Below are positions 23,892 to 33,314 of a stretch of DNA of 64,000 nucleotides, one piece after another (position 1 is the first letter of the stretch; each line of letters opens with the position of its first letter). The DNA is from Streptomyces brasiliensis (lineage in GTDB: Bacteria > Actinomycetota > Actinomycetes > Streptomycetales > Streptomycetaceae). Position numbers and translations under genes: made by a program. The notes under the pieces were generated by a model. The model did no database searches. It was not told the origin of the DNA and saw nothing but the letters and a program-made list of their open reading frames with translations. The DNA lies in contig NZ_BMQA01000008.1 of NCBI RefSeq assembly GCF_014647875.1, forward strand, positions 248,001 through 312,000, written 5' to 3'.

Positions 23892-25205
23892 TCAGCCCCG
23901 CCGCCGGCCCCCGGCCTTGCGCACACCGTTCGGCCACAACCGCGGAGCGCGCTTCGCCGCGATGTCCTCGATCCAGCCGAAGGCCAGTATCGCGAGGCCG
24001 ATCAGGGGCCAGACCAGGAAGAACATCCAGAGCATGTACGTGGAGTCGAGTGCCGCCGCGGCGCGGTCGCTCTCCATGAACGGGAGGTTGTACGCCTGGT
24101 CGATGATCGGCACCGTCGCCATGATCAGGAGGTTGTGCCAGAGGTAGATCGTGACGGCCCTGTTGTTGGAGAGCGTCACCAGCTTGTCCCAGCGGGCCAG
24201 GCGGCCGGGGAGTTCCTGCCACGACGGTGAGTACTGCAACAGGATGACCACAAAACCGAAGGACCACGCCGCCTGCGCCAGCGGAATGTCGTTCAGGTCC
24301 CAGCCGTCGGGACCCAGATGGCCCGAAGCCCACCACAGGCCGAACGCCATCACCAGCGCCGAACAGGAGACGGAGACATAGCGCGGGATGCGGGCCAGTA
24401 CGCCCTCGTGGTGCGCGAAGCCCAGGACCCAGCAGCCGCCGTACACCGCGAAGTCCGTGACCGCGTTGCCCGTCTCACCCGGGATCGTCACCAGTCCCGT
24501 GCCGACTATCGCCGTCAGGCCCAGCGGGGCCAGCAGCGTCGGCCACGGCGCCTTGCGGAACGCCCACAGGAGCAGAGGGGACGCCACCACGAACCAGAGG
24601 TAGGCGCGCAGATACCACAGCGGGCCCGCCGCCTGTACCGCCCAAGTGTCCTCCAGCAGGCCGGACTTGGAGCCGACGTGCCAGGGATACGGCGGGGCGC
24701 CGATCGGGATGATGTAGTCGATCAGCTTGACCAGGCCCCAGGTGCCGCCGTTGTCCGGGTCCTTCACCGGGTTCCAGCCGCCCGCGAACATCAGCGCCAG
24801 CGCCACCGCGCTGAACGCCCACAGGGGAGGCAGCAGCCTTCTCACCCTGCTCTTGATCACGCTCAGCGCCGGGCGCTTCAGGGAGCGTGCCATCAGCGAG
24901 CCCGCCAGCGCGAACATCACGCCCATCGACGGGAACAGCACCGACAGCCACGCCCAGCCGAAGAGGTGGTAGACCACGACCCGGACCAGCGCTATCGAGC
25001 GGAGGAGGTCCAGGTAGCGGTCCCGGCCCGACGGCACCCTGGGAGCAGTCGCACTCCCCGTTCCGGTGTCCGCGGCAGGTGCCGCCTGTTCTGCCGGGCT
25101 CACGGCGCTCACCGGTCCTGCCGCCGCAAAGCCCTGCCGTCCCTGATATCCCTGCTGTCCTTGGTAGTCCTGTTGTCCCTGGTAGCCCTGATATCCCTGC
25201 GTCAT
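23892..25205 (-). CDS. matA: acyltransferase-3 family membrane protein, MatA-like
   Basis: 437 residues. A Gln/Gly/Tyr-rich N-terminal tail has imperfect repeats (GYQGQQDYQGQQGYQG). About ten membrane segments follow, starting RYLDLLRSIALVRVVVYHLFG, where the His matches the acyltransferase-3 pattern. This family O- or N-acylates exported polysaccharides. It overlaps matB by four bases. In S. lividans the matAB pair (from memory SCO2962/SCO2963 orthologues) makes a poly-beta-1,6-GlcNAc-like polymer that causes hyphal pellet formation. The family assignment is firm; which gene is matA rather than matB rests on memory of gene order. Confidence 0.85.
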   Translation of the reverse strand: MTQGYQGYQGQQDYQGQQGYQGRQGFAAAGPVSAVSPAEQAAPAADTGTGSATAPRVPSGRDRYLDLLRSIALVRVVVYHLFGWAWLSVLFPSMGVMFALAGSLMARSLKRPALSVIKSRVRRLLPPLWAFSAVALALMFAGGWNPVKDPDNGGTWGLVKLIDYIIPIGAPPYPWHVGSKSGLLEDTWAVQAAGPLWYLRAYLWFVVASPLLLWAFRKAPWPTLLAPLGLTAIVGTGLVTIPGETGNAVTDFAVYGGCWVLGFAHHEGVLARIPRYVSVSCSALVMAFGLWWASGHLGPDGWDLNDIPLAQAAWSFGFVVILLQYSPSWQELPGRLARWDKLVTLSNNRAVTIYLWHNLLIMATVPIIDQAYNLPFMESDRAAAALDSTYMLWMFFLVWPLIGLAILAFGWIEDIAAKRAPRLWPNGVRKAGGRRRG

Positions 25206-27397
25206 CCCACCGGCCTCCGATCACCGTCGTGCGTCCGCTGCCGCGGCACCGGGCCGCCCGGCGCCTCGACCACGCCCGTGCGGCGCAGCTTCTGCCAGCG
25301 CAAGCGGCCGCCGGTGAGGGCCGTGATCCAGGACTGGAGCAGGACGACGTACATGAGCTGGCGGTAGAGGATCTGCTGCAGGGGCAGCGAGATGAGGTGG
25401 GTCATGCGTTCGCGGTCCAGCCGGAAGGCGTACGCCGCACAGATCGCCTGGATCGCCAGGACGCCCAGCCACGCCACGATCGTCTTCTGCGTCGGGCCGA
25501 AGACCACGCCGTACAGGAGGAACACGTCGATCAGGGGCGCCAGCAGCGGGGCCACCACCATGAACAGCGAGACCAGCGGCAGGCCGACCCGGCCGAAGCG
25601 GCCCGACGGGCCCTTCTCCACCAGCGCGCGGCGGTGTTTCCAGATCGCCTGCATCGTGCCGTACGACCAGCGGTAGCGCTGGGACCACAGCTGCTGGACC
25701 GTCTCGGGGGCCTCGGTCCAGGCCCGGGCGTTCTCGGCGTAGACCACGCGCCAGCCGTCGCGGTGCAGGGCCATCGTGATGTCCGTGTCCTCGGCCAGCG
25801 TGTCGTCGCTCATGCCGCCGACCCGTTCGAGGGCCGAGCGGCGGAACGCGCCGACCGCGCCGGGGATCGTCGGCATGCAGCGCAGGACGTCGTACATGCG
25901 GCGGTCGAGGTTGAAGCCCATCACGTACTCGATGTGCTGCCAGGCGCCGATGAGGGAATCCCGGTTGCCGACCTTGGCGTTGCCGGCCACCGCGCCCACG
26001 CGCGGGTCGCCGAAGGGCTGCACCAGCTCGCGGACCGTGGCCGGTTCGAAGACCGTGTCGCCGTCCATCATCACGATCAGGTCGTAACTGGAGTTCGCCA
26101 GGCCTCGGTTGAGGGCGGCCGGCTTGCCCGCGTTCATCTGGCGCACGACCCGGACGTTGGGCAGGCCCATCGCCTCGACGATCCGTGCCGTGCCGTCCGT
26201 CGAGCCGTCGTCGACGACGATGATCTCGATGGGATGCTCGCTGGCCGTCAGCGAACGGACCGTGTTCTCGATGCACTTGGCCTCGTTGTACGCCGGGACC
26301 AGCACCGACACCGGTTCGGTGACCGGCGGGCCCCAGCTGAAGCCCTTGCGGCGCACCCGGCGTGCGTGGATGCCGGAGAGCAGGAGCATCAGGACGAAGC
26401 GTGAGATGACCAGGGCGCCGATCACCGCGAGGCCGACGACCAGCACGTCCGTGATGTCGTCGGAGGCCTGGACCAGGAAGATCCACGCCTTGCCCTTCCA
26501 CAGATCGGCACCGGTGACCGGGGTGAGCGCGCTGGGCGCGCCGAGGGCCTCGGTCAGGTTCTGGAACTGGTAGCCCTGCGCCTGGAGTTCAGGCAGGAAC
26601 TTGTCCAGGGCCTGCACGGTCTGGTGGCGGTCGCCGCCGGAGTCGTGCATCAGGACGATGGCGCCCTTGCCGTCGTGCGGGGTGGCCCGGCGGATGATCT
26701 CGTCGACGCCGGGCTTCTTCCAGTCCTCGCTGTCCGTGTTGTTGACGACGGTGATGTAGCCGCGGGTGCCGATGTACTCGGTCACCGGCCAGGACTTGTC
26801 GTCCATGGCGTCGGCGAAGGAGGAGTACGGCGGCCGGAAGAGGGACGTGCGGACGCCGGCCGCGCCGGTGATCGCCAGCTGGTTCTGGGACAGCTCCCAG
26901 TCGATGCGGCCCTTGGACTGGAAGGAGAGGTCGGGGTGGTTGAAGGTGTGCAGGCCGACCTCGTGGCCCTCGTCCACCATGCGCTTGACCAGGTCCGGGT
27001 AGCGCGAGGTCATGGTGCCCGTGACGAAGAAGACCGCGTGCGCGTGGTGCTTCTTCAGCACGTCCAGGACCTTCGGGGTCCAGGTCGGGTCGGGGCCGTC
27101 GTCGAAGGTGAGGACGAGGCGCTTGTCGGGGACGCTCATGCTGGTCGTACGGCCGCTGCGGGTGTCGATGACCGGGCCGCCGTCGAGGATCTTCTCCGGC
27201 ACCTTGTCGGTGGCGGCCTCGGGCTGGATGCGGTGGTCGGCCATGATCTCGCTGTGGACGTAGCCGCGCAGCATCAGCATCGCCATCAGGGCGATGAGGA
27301 CGAGCAGCGGCAGCAGCAGGCGCATGGGCAGGCGGCGGCGCCTGGAGCCGGCAAGGGCTCCGGACGCGGCCCCTTGACGGCTTGTACGGGTTGCCAT
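25202..27397 (-). CDS. matB: bifunctional polysaccharide deacetylase / family 2 glycosyltransferase, MatB-like
   Basis: 731 residues. Domains in order: a membrane anchor (about 24-43); an extracellular NodB/CE4 deacetylase (about 85-290) with metal-site LTFDDGPDPTW, GLHTFNHPDLSF and the RPPYSSF motif; a second membrane segment near 325; a cytoplasmic GT2 synthase (VSVLVPAYNEAKC, VVDDGSTDG, MMDGDTVFE, AEDTDITMAL, QRYRWSYG); and C-terminal membrane segments. Polymer synthesis and partial deacetylation are thus joined in one chain, as PgaC and PgaB do separately in PNAG systems. It shares one base with the upstream gene and four with matA. Confidence 0.92.
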   Translation of the reverse strand: MATRTSRQGAASGALAGSRRRRLPMRLLLPLLVLIALMAMLMLRGYVHSEIMADHRIQPEAATDKVPEKILDGGPVIDTRSGRTTSMSVPDKRLVLTFDDGPDPTWTPKVLDVLKKHHAHAVFFVTGTMTSRYPDLVKRMVDEGHEVGLHTFNHPDLSFQSKGRIDWELSQNQLAITGAAGVRTSLFRPPYSSFADAMDDKSWPVTEYIGTRGYITVVNNTDSEDWKKPGVDEIIRRATPHDGKGAIVLMHDSGGDRHQTVQALDKFLPELQAQGYQFQNLTEALGAPSALTPVTGADLWKGKAWIFLVQASDDITDVLVVGLAVIGALVISRFVLMLLLSGIHARRVRRKGFSWGPPVTEPVSVLVPAYNEAKCIENTVRSLTASEHPIEIIVVDDGSTDGTARIVEAMGLPNVRVVRQMNAGKPAALNRGLANSSYDLIVMMDGDTVFEPATVRELVQPFGDPRVGAVAGNAKVGNRDSLIGAWQHIEYVMGFNLDRRMYDVLRCMPTIPGAVGAFRRSALERVGGMSDDTLAEDTDITMALHRDGWRVVYAENARAWTEAPETVQQLWSQRYRWSYGTMQAIWKHRRALVEKGPSGRFGRVGLPLVSLFMVVAPLLAPLIDVFLLYGVVFGPTQKTIVAWLGVLAIQAICAAYAFRLDRERMTHLISLPLQQILYRQLMYVVLLQSWITALTGGRLRWQKLRRTGVVEAPGGPVPRQRTHDGDRRPVG

Positions 27398-28563
27398 CAG
27401 AGGGTGTGCTCCGGGGACAGGTCGGTCGCGGACAGTGCCGGGTCACCCGGCTCCTCGGCGATGGGCGTCGTGCTGGAGGGGCCGTCGGCCACCGAGCCGG
27501 TGCCGTTGAGGGGGCCGGTGCCGCCCGAGGCCGAGCTCTCGGACGGGTCGGGCGAGGGGTCGGTGTCCACGGGCGTGCTCGGGCCGGAGGAGGCCGGGGT
27601 GGACGGGTCCGAGGACGGCGGCTTGGGGTCCGTGGAGGTGCCGGGGCCGGCACCGGTGCCGGGCGTGGTCTTCGACGCCGACGGCTTCGGGTCCGCTGCG
27701 GTGCCGGGCTTGCTGCCGGTGCCGGTCGCGGAGGCGGGGGCGCCGGCCGACGGGGTCGTGCCGTCGCTCGTGGTCGGGGTGGGGCCCGGTGACGCGCTCG
27801 CGCTGCCGGAGGGCGTCGCGGACTGGGCGGGCAGCGGAGGGCTGTCGACCTGGCTCGCGGGCTTGTCCCCGTTCTGGCCCGGTACGGGCAGCCAGGGCGC
27901 GTCGGAGCTGCCGGACAGGAGCGTGGCGACGATGACGACGGCGTAGACGGCGCAGGCGGTGCCGACTGCCATGCCGAGCCTGCGGAACCGCCGGCTGCGC
28001 CGCCCCGACTCGTCGACGAACACCGGCCCGTCGGAGCCGTCCTGGCCGCCGTGCGGCGAACCGGCGGCCGGACGCAGGCGTGTGTCGCCCAGCTGTACGG
28101 CGTCGAGCTGGACGGTGACCTCGTGCGGGTCGTGCGTCGCGTCGCCGGAGCCTGCCGCGGAATCGCCGCCGAGCCCGGGCGAGTCGGCCCACGGGTCGCG
28201 GAAGGAGCCAGCCGGTCCCGCCGTGCCGGAGGCGCTGAGCACCTCGGTCGGATCGGCATCGGTTCCGGTACGGCTGTCCCGCTGCGTGGGCAGTGGGGCG
28301 GTCTCGTCGGCGCCGGTGAGGCTCACGGTGAGCCCGCCCCGCGTCCGGCCCGCTCTCGGCAGTACGGCGGTCTCGTCGGCATCGGCCGGCGCACTGCCGC
28401 TCCGCTCACCCGTACCGCTCCGGCCGCCCCGGTCGCTCCCGAACACGTCCGTCCTTCCAGTCTTCGGGAATGCCTGGGTCTCGCCCCCCGTCACCGGTAT
28501 GTCCCGGGTCGCGGATGCGGCCTCGGGCCATTCCGGTTGGGCGTCTTCTCGCCACTTCTTCAC
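27397..28563 (-). CDS. membrane protein with acidic cytoplasmic tail and Pro/Ser/Thr-rich extracellular region
   Basis: 388 residues from the GTG at 28563. The first 200 residues are hydrophilic and disordered, with repeated short motifs of the type DETAVLP, DETAPLP and DPTEVLS. One membrane segment lies near 215-235 (MAVGTACAVYAVVIVATLL). The last 150 residues are a Pro/Ser/Thr/Gly stalk. No enzyme motif. Its stop shares a base with matB, so it is the first gene of the mat operon in this strain. The repeated DETxxLP/DPTxVLS motifs resemble kinase target regions; a regulatory or scaffolding role in polymer export is a guess. Confidence 0.75.
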   Translation of the reverse strand: MKKWREDAQPEWPEAASATRDIPVTGGETQAFPKTGRTDVFGSDRGGRSGTGERSGSAPADADETAVLPRAGRTRGGLTVSLTGADETAPLPTQRDSRTGTDADPTEVLSASGTAGPAGSFRDPWADSPGLGGDSAAGSGDATHDPHEVTVQLDAVQLGDTRLRPAAGSPHGGQDGSDGPVFVDESGRRSRRFRRLGMAVGTACAVYAVVIVATLLSGSSDAPWLPVPGQNGDKPASQVDSPPLPAQSATPSGSASASPGPTPTTSDGTTPSAGAPASATGTGSKPGTAADPKPSASKTTPGTGAGPGTSTDPKPPSSDPSTPASSGPSTPVDTDPSPDPSESSASGGTGPLNGTGSVADGPSSTTPIAEEPGDPALSATDLSPEHTL

Positions 28564-28718
28564 GTGCGCACATCCCCCCACGGGACAGTCTGGGTGCGCC
28601 TACGACTCCGAGCACCCGTCGACCGAACCAGGCCCCCACCCGGCCCGAGCGCCCCCTTTACCACACCGTGCTCAGGCCACGAATGTAGCGCACGCGGAGG
28701 ATCCGTGGTCGCCCGGTG

Positions 28719-29684
28719 TCAGTTGTCAGCGGTCATCACATTTTCATCACTGGCCGGAATCCAGCCCCCAGTGGGTCTCTGGAGCCACTTCTCGGCCAGC
28801 GCGATCTCGGTGGCCGCCCGGCGAAGAGCGCCGAATCCGGGATGGACCAGCCCCTTTCGCCACACCAGTGACACGGGTGACAGGGGGACGGGATCGATCA
28901 ACGGCCGCAGAACGGTGCGCGGCATGGCTGGAAAGTCCACCACTGCGAGGATCGGATTCCGCGTCTTCGCCATGATCCGCTCGAACTCCTCGTCCCCGAC
29001 GGCCAGTGGCAGGGGTGGCGCGATCCGGATGCCCCGCCCCTCGAACAGGTCACGTGCGAGTCCGGTCCACTCGGGCGTGCGCGGATTCCCGGCACCGGCG
29101 TACACGGCCTCCCCGGCCAGCGCGGCGAGCGGCACCGTCTCCCGGTCGGCGAGCGGGTGGTCGTCCGGGAGGACGACGGCCATGGGTTCGTAGCGCACGG
29201 GCTGCTGCTCCAGGCCGGCCCGCAGCGCCGGTTCCAGTCCCGCGAACCGGCCGAACGACACGTCCAGCCGGCCCGCCAGCAGCTCGGCCGCCGCGCCGGT
29301 GAGCCCACTCTCGTAGCGAGCCATCAGCTCGCAGTCCGGGGCGAGTTCGCGCGCCCGGTGCAGCACGCGGCGGCCGGTGACCAGGCCCGGCGAGTTGAGG
29401 TCCACGAGCAGGGGTCTGGCCTGCCCGAAGGCGGCGAGGAGGTCGTCCTGGGCGGCGAGGACCCGGCGGGCGTGCGGCACCAGCCGCGCGCCGTCGGCGG
29501 TCAGGGTCACCTGCCGGGTGGTCCGTACGAACAGCTCGGCGCCCAACTCCCGCTCCAGCCGCCGTACGTCCCGGCTCAGCGCCTGCTGCGCGACGTACAG
29601 CCGGGCCGCGGCCCGCGTGAAGTGCAGCTCCTCGGCGACGGTGACGAAGGCGCGCAGCAGGCGGGGGTCGAGGTATGCGGGCAT
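28719..29684 (-). CDS. LysR-family transcription regulator
   Basis: 321 residues. The N-terminal winged helix-turn-helix is typical: LLRAFVTVAEELHFTRAAARLYVAQQALSRDV, then LERELGAELFVRTTRQVTLT. The effector-binding domain begins near residue 90. It is divergent from an MFS exporter across a 104-base gap, the classic LysR arrangement, so it probably controls the transporter and itself. I could not fix a T-N11-A box. Confidence 0.92.
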   Translation of the reverse strand: MPAYLDPRLLRAFVTVAEELHFTRAAARLYVAQQALSRDVRRLERELGAELFVRTTRQVTLTADGARLVPHARRVLAAQDDLLAAFGQARPLLVDLNSPGLVTGRRVLHRARELAPDCELMARYESGLTGAAAELLAGRLDVSFGRFAGLEPALRAGLEQQPVRYEPMAVVLPDDHPLADRETVPLAALAGEAVYAGAGNPRTPEWTGLARDLFEGRGIRIAPPLPLAVGDEEFERIMAKTRNPILAVVDFPAMPRTVLRPLIDPVPLSPVSLVWRKGLVHPGFGALRRAATEIALAEKWLQRPTGGWIPASDENVMTADN

Positions 29685-29788
29685 CCCGCGAAACTACGCG
29701 GGCCCGCAGCCCATTCACAACACGGATGCGTCAATCGGCACCCAGAAGGTGTTGGACCTCGTGATCCGCTCCGGGTGACCGTGGAGCC

Positions 29789-31024
29789 ATGCCTCAGCCC
29801 CCGACCGGCGCCTACCGCCGGCTGTTCGCCGTGCCCGGCACCCGGGCCTTCACCGCCGGCAATCTCGTCGCCCGCCTGCCCATGGGCATGTTCGGCGTGA
29901 GCGCGGTCGTCATGATCGCGGGGTCCAGAGGGTCGTACGCTCTCGCCGGCGCCGTCACCGCCACCGGCCTCGCGGCGACGGCCGTCGTCGGACCGTGGCT
30001 CGCGCGGCTCGTCGACCGGCACGGACAGGCCCGGGTCGCCGTGCCGGCCACGGTCGCCGCGGTGTTCGGCAGCCTCGCGTTGCTGCTGTGCGTTCGCTAC
30101 GACGCCCCGGGCTGGACCCTGTTCGCCGCCTACGCCGCGACCGCCACCACCCCCAACATCGGCGGCCTGTCCCGCGCCCGCTGGGCGCATCTCCTGCGGG
30201 ACGACCCGGGCGCCCTGCACACCGCGAACGCCTTCGAGCAGGCGGCGGACGAGCTGTGCTTCATGCTGGGGCCGGTCCTGGCGTCCTTCCTGACCGGCGC
30301 GTTCTTCCCGGAGGCGGGCACGCTCGCGGGTGCGGCCCTGCTGCTCGCCGGGATGCTGCTGTTCACCGCCCAGCGCTCGACGGAGCCACCGCCGCGCGCG
30401 CTCACCCGGGCCGTGTCCCCGATCCGCACCCCCGGCTTTCCTCCCCTGCTGGCCTGTTTCGTCGCCACGGGTGCCGTGTTCGGGTCGATGGAGGTCGTCA
30501 CGATCGCATACGCGGACGCGCTGGGACACCGCTCGGCGGCTGGGCCGGTGCTGGCGCTCCAGGCGGCCGGGTCGTGCGCGGCGGGCCTGCTGTACGGCGC
30601 CCGGAAACCGGCGACGCCGCGTCTGACCCGGTGCCTGGGTGCGATGACGGTCCTGATGTCGCTCCCGCTGCTCGCCGCCCGCGCGACGGGCTCCCTGTGG
30701 GCGCTGGCGCCGGCCCTGCTGGCGGCGGGCATGGCCACCGCCCCGACCATGGTGACCGCGATGACACTGGTCCAGCGGCGCACCCCGGAAGGGCGGCTGA
30801 ACGAGGGCATGAGTCTCGTCGTCACGGGCCTGCTCATCGGCATAGCCTGCGGTTCGGCGGTGGGCGGTTCGGCGGTGGAGCACCTCTCCCCGGCCGCCGC
30901 CTACGCCGTACCGGTCGCGGCGGCGGCCGTGGCACTGCTGATCGACTCAGCCTCGGGAGCGCTGAGTTCGAGGCGCCGGGCCGCAGCCCTTCAGCCCAGC
31001 CCCCAGGCCCGGCCGAGCCGATAG
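29789..31024 (+). CDS. major facilitator superfamily transporter
   Basis: 411 residues with about twelve membrane segments. The motif A-like loop WLARLVDRHGQARV is near residue 70. Resemblance to drug/H+ antiporters is general; the substrate is unknown. ATG at 29789 with TGGAGCC upstream. Its last 34 bases overlap the end of the convergent esterase gene. It is divergent from a LysR regulator that probably controls it. Confidence 0.9.
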   Translation: MPQPPTGAYRRLFAVPGTRAFTAGNLVARLPMGMFGVSAVVMIAGSRGSYALAGAVTATGLAATAVVGPWLARLVDRHGQARVAVPATVAAVFGSLALLLCVRYDAPGWTLFAAYAATATTPNIGGLSRARWAHLLRDDPGALHTANAFEQAADELCFMLGPVLASFLTGAFFPEAGTLAGAALLLAGMLLFTAQRSTEPPPRALTRAVSPIRTPGFPPLLACFVATGAVFGSMEVVTIAYADALGHRSAAGPVLALQAAGSCAAGLLYGARKPATPRLTRCLGAMTVLMSLPLLAARATGSLWALAPALLAAGMATAPTMVTAMTLVQRRTPEGRLNEGMSLVVTGLLIGIACGSAVGGSAVEHLSPAAAYAVPVAAAAVALLIDSASGALSSRRRAAALQPSPQARPSR

Positions 31025-31974
31025 GCGGCACACAGGTCGACGTCGAGGATGTACGCCCCGGCCGTTCCGCACTGCTCGGTCCCCGTGCCGGGGTCGACGG
31101 GCTGGCCGTGGCCCATACCGGTGATGCTGTACGTCTCGACGACCGTGGTCCCGGCCGGGTTCCGGAAGACCTTGTGCGGATATCCGGCGACCGTGTCGGA
31201 GACGTCGGCGGTCTGGTCGGCGCCCTGCACATCGGTCCACTGCTTCATCAGGTCCGTCATGTTGACGGGGTTCACAGTGTAGTCGGCGCCGCCCTGGAAG
31301 ACGGTGAGGACCGGCCAGGGTCCGGGGTAGCCGGGGCGGGCGGCGCGCACCCGGTCTCCCCACTGCTTCGCGGTCTGCGTGGCACCGGCGTACATGCACA
31401 CGTACGGCGAACCGGCGGCCTGCGCGCAGCCGTACGGCAGCCCGGCGACGACACCGCCGCCGGCGAACTTCTCGGGGTACGCGGCCATCATCACGGAGGT
31501 CATCCCGCCGCCGGCCGACAGCCCGGTGACGTACACCCGTGAGGTGTCGCCGGAGACGTCGGCGAGCTGCCGGTCCACCATCTGCGCGACGCTGGCGGTC
31601 TCGCCCTGGCCGCGCGTGATGTCTCCGGTCTGGAACCAGTTGAAGCAGGAGGTGAGGTTGTTGGCCGAGGTCTGCTGGGGCAGGACGACGGAGAAGCCCC
31701 AGCGGTCCGCGAGTTGGAGCCAGCCGCTGCCGGTGCCGTAGCCGGAGGCGTTCTGGGTGCAGCCGTGCAGGGCGACGACGACCGGCCGTCCGGCGGGCAG
31801 ACCGTCGGGGACGTACCGGAACATGCGCAGGGCGCCCGGGTTGGAGCCGAAGCCGGTGACCTCCTGGAGGGAGGCGGCCGAGGCGCGGCCGGGGGTGAGG
31901 AGGGCGGCCAGCAGGGCGGCGAGGAGCGTCGCAAGGACGGTGAGGCGGTGACGTGCGGCTCTGGTCTGTGTCAT
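30991..31974 (-). CDS. secreted esterase of the PHB-depolymerase family
   Basis: 327 residues. Signal peptide (LTVLATLLAALLAALLTPGRASA), then an alpha/beta hydrolase: ALHGCTQNASGYG (oxyanion region), the lipase box GLSAGGGMTSVMMAAYP with the nucleophilic Ser, QGGADYTVNP with the Asp, and GMGHGQPVDPG with the His. The family includes extracellular polyhydroxybutyrate depolymerases, acetyl-xylan esterases and feruloyl esterases; the natural substrate is open. The ATG at 31974 has no purine-rich site before it, so initiation is uncertain. It follows the GH18 gene by 94 bases. Confidence 0.88.
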   Translation of the reverse strand: MTQTRAARHRLTVLATLLAALLAALLTPGRASAASLQEVTGFGSNPGALRMFRYVPDGLPAGRPVVVALHGCTQNASGYGTGSGWLQLADRWGFSVVLPQQTSANNLTSCFNWFQTGDITRGQGETASVAQMVDRQLADVSGDTSRVYVTGLSAGGGMTSVMMAAYPEKFAGGGVVAGLPYGCAQAAGSPYVCMYAGATQTAKQWGDRVRAARPGYPGPWPVLTVFQGGADYTVNPVNMTDLMKQWTDVQGADQTADVSDTVAGYPHKVFRNPAGTTVVETYSITGMGHGQPVDPGTGTEQCGTAGAYILDVDLCAAYRLGRAWGLG

Positions 31975-32068
31975 GGGGAGGGACCGTAGAAGCGTGAACG
32001 GCCTCCCGATATGGCCCGGGACACCACAACTCGGCGTCACGGGCTGGGGGTTGGCGCGTGTGGCGGGC

Positions 32069-33160
32069 TCAGCCCCGGCGCAGGGCGGGCATCGGGAGCG
32101 GGATGCCGTACGCGGTGGCACCCGCGCCGACCCCGCCCTCGCAGGTGTTCGGCGGGGTGGTGCCGATGCCGCGCGTGGCGGGGCGTTCGGCGGCCCAGAA
32201 CATGTAGCCGAGCATGCCCGAGCCGGTGCCGGCCCCGTTCGGCGCGACGGTCTGCGTGAACGAACCCGTCGACTTCTGCAGCGAGTTCGCGAAGTCCGTG
32301 CACTCGGGCAGGGACTTGTTCTGGTCGCCGATGTACACGGCGCCGGTGAACTTGGCGGGCGCGAGCGGCGGGACCGGCGGGGAGTATGTCGGCTTGCCGT
32401 CCACGTGCTCCTGCCAGTTGGCGATCGCGGAACCGGCGGAGGGCTGGCGGGCGGGCACCATCGCGTTGGCGTAGTCGAGGACGGGGGTGTCGGTGCGCAG
32501 CCAGTCGGCGGTGGCCTTGCGGTTGATGCCGATCAGCCAGCGGTCGCCGGCGGCGGTGTCGATGGTGAGCCGGGCGGTCGGGTCGGCGCCGGAGGCGTCG
32601 TACGGGTGCGCGGCCCGGTAGGCGTCGATGAAGGCCTGCAGCCCGGTGAGGTCGGGGTCGGTGTTCTGCTCGTAGTCGATCTCGATGCCGACGCCGAGGT
32701 CGCTCGCGAGGGCCGCGGCCCGCCGGCCGAGCAGCGGGGCGTTCTCGGCGAGGGCGGCGTCCCAGGCGTCGGTGTAGGTGATCCCGCCGATGGAGAGCAT
32801 CACGCGGACCCCGTGGGTGGTGAAGTACTGCACGATGTCGCGGGTCATGCCCTTGGGCACGCCGTTCACGGTCGTCGCGTCGTTCGTGCCGTGCAGCAGT
32901 TTGAGCGGCTCGACGAAGCTGAGCACGACGAGGTTGACGGAGGGCCGCCCGTCACCGCGGTCGATCAGCCAGTGGTTCTGCGAGTCGAACTCGGGGACCG
33001 TGCGGACGGTGCCCCACGTACAGGCGTCGTCGGAACAGTGTCAGGCGCCGTAGATCTGCGCCGGCGTGGCGGTGGCGGCCGAGGCGGTGGTCACGGCGGG
33101 GGCGTACGGGACGAGCAGGGCGGTGAGCAGCCCGAGCACGGCGAGCGGTCTGCGGCGCAT
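32069..33160 (-). pseudogene. secreted GH18 chitinase-like gene with an in-frame TGA at codon 40
   Basis: The ATG at 33160 (GGAAGG six bases upstream) opens a signal peptide, RRRPLAVLGLLTALLV...ASA, then TPAQIYGA and TGA at 33041-33043. The same frame continues as HCSDDACTWGTVRTVPEFDS and the whole GH18 barrel: NLVVLSFVEPLK, VRVMLSIGG, and VGIEIDYEQ with the catalytic Glu. No frame change is needed, so one base separates it from an intact gene; TGG (Trp) fits well before HCSDD. It is a nonsense pseudogene, a sequencing error, or read-through. Confidence 0.8.
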
Positions 33161-33268
33161 ACGTAACCTTCCGGGAGGGAGCGGATACGGAATGCGGGGG
33201 GTGGCCGCGGGCAGCGTGACAGGTCCAGACCAATCCGGCAAGGGGGCGGACCGAGGGCCGTGCACGAC

Positions 33269-33301
33269 GAAGGCCCGGCGGTCTGTGACCACCGGGCCTT
33301 C
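33269..33301 (-). terminator. terminator of ssrA
   Basis: GAAGGCCCGGCGGTC and GACCACCGGGCCTTC form a 15-bp stem with one mismatch and a TGT loop, 14 bases beyond the tmRNA 3' end. Confidence 0.85.
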
Positions 33302-33314
33302 AACATGGGAATCG

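Noticed and set aside
33041..33043. Selenocysteine codon in the GH18 gene
   Set aside because: Trp is the expected residue by context, no SECIS-like hairpin was noticed just downstream, and GH18 enzymes are not selenoproteins.
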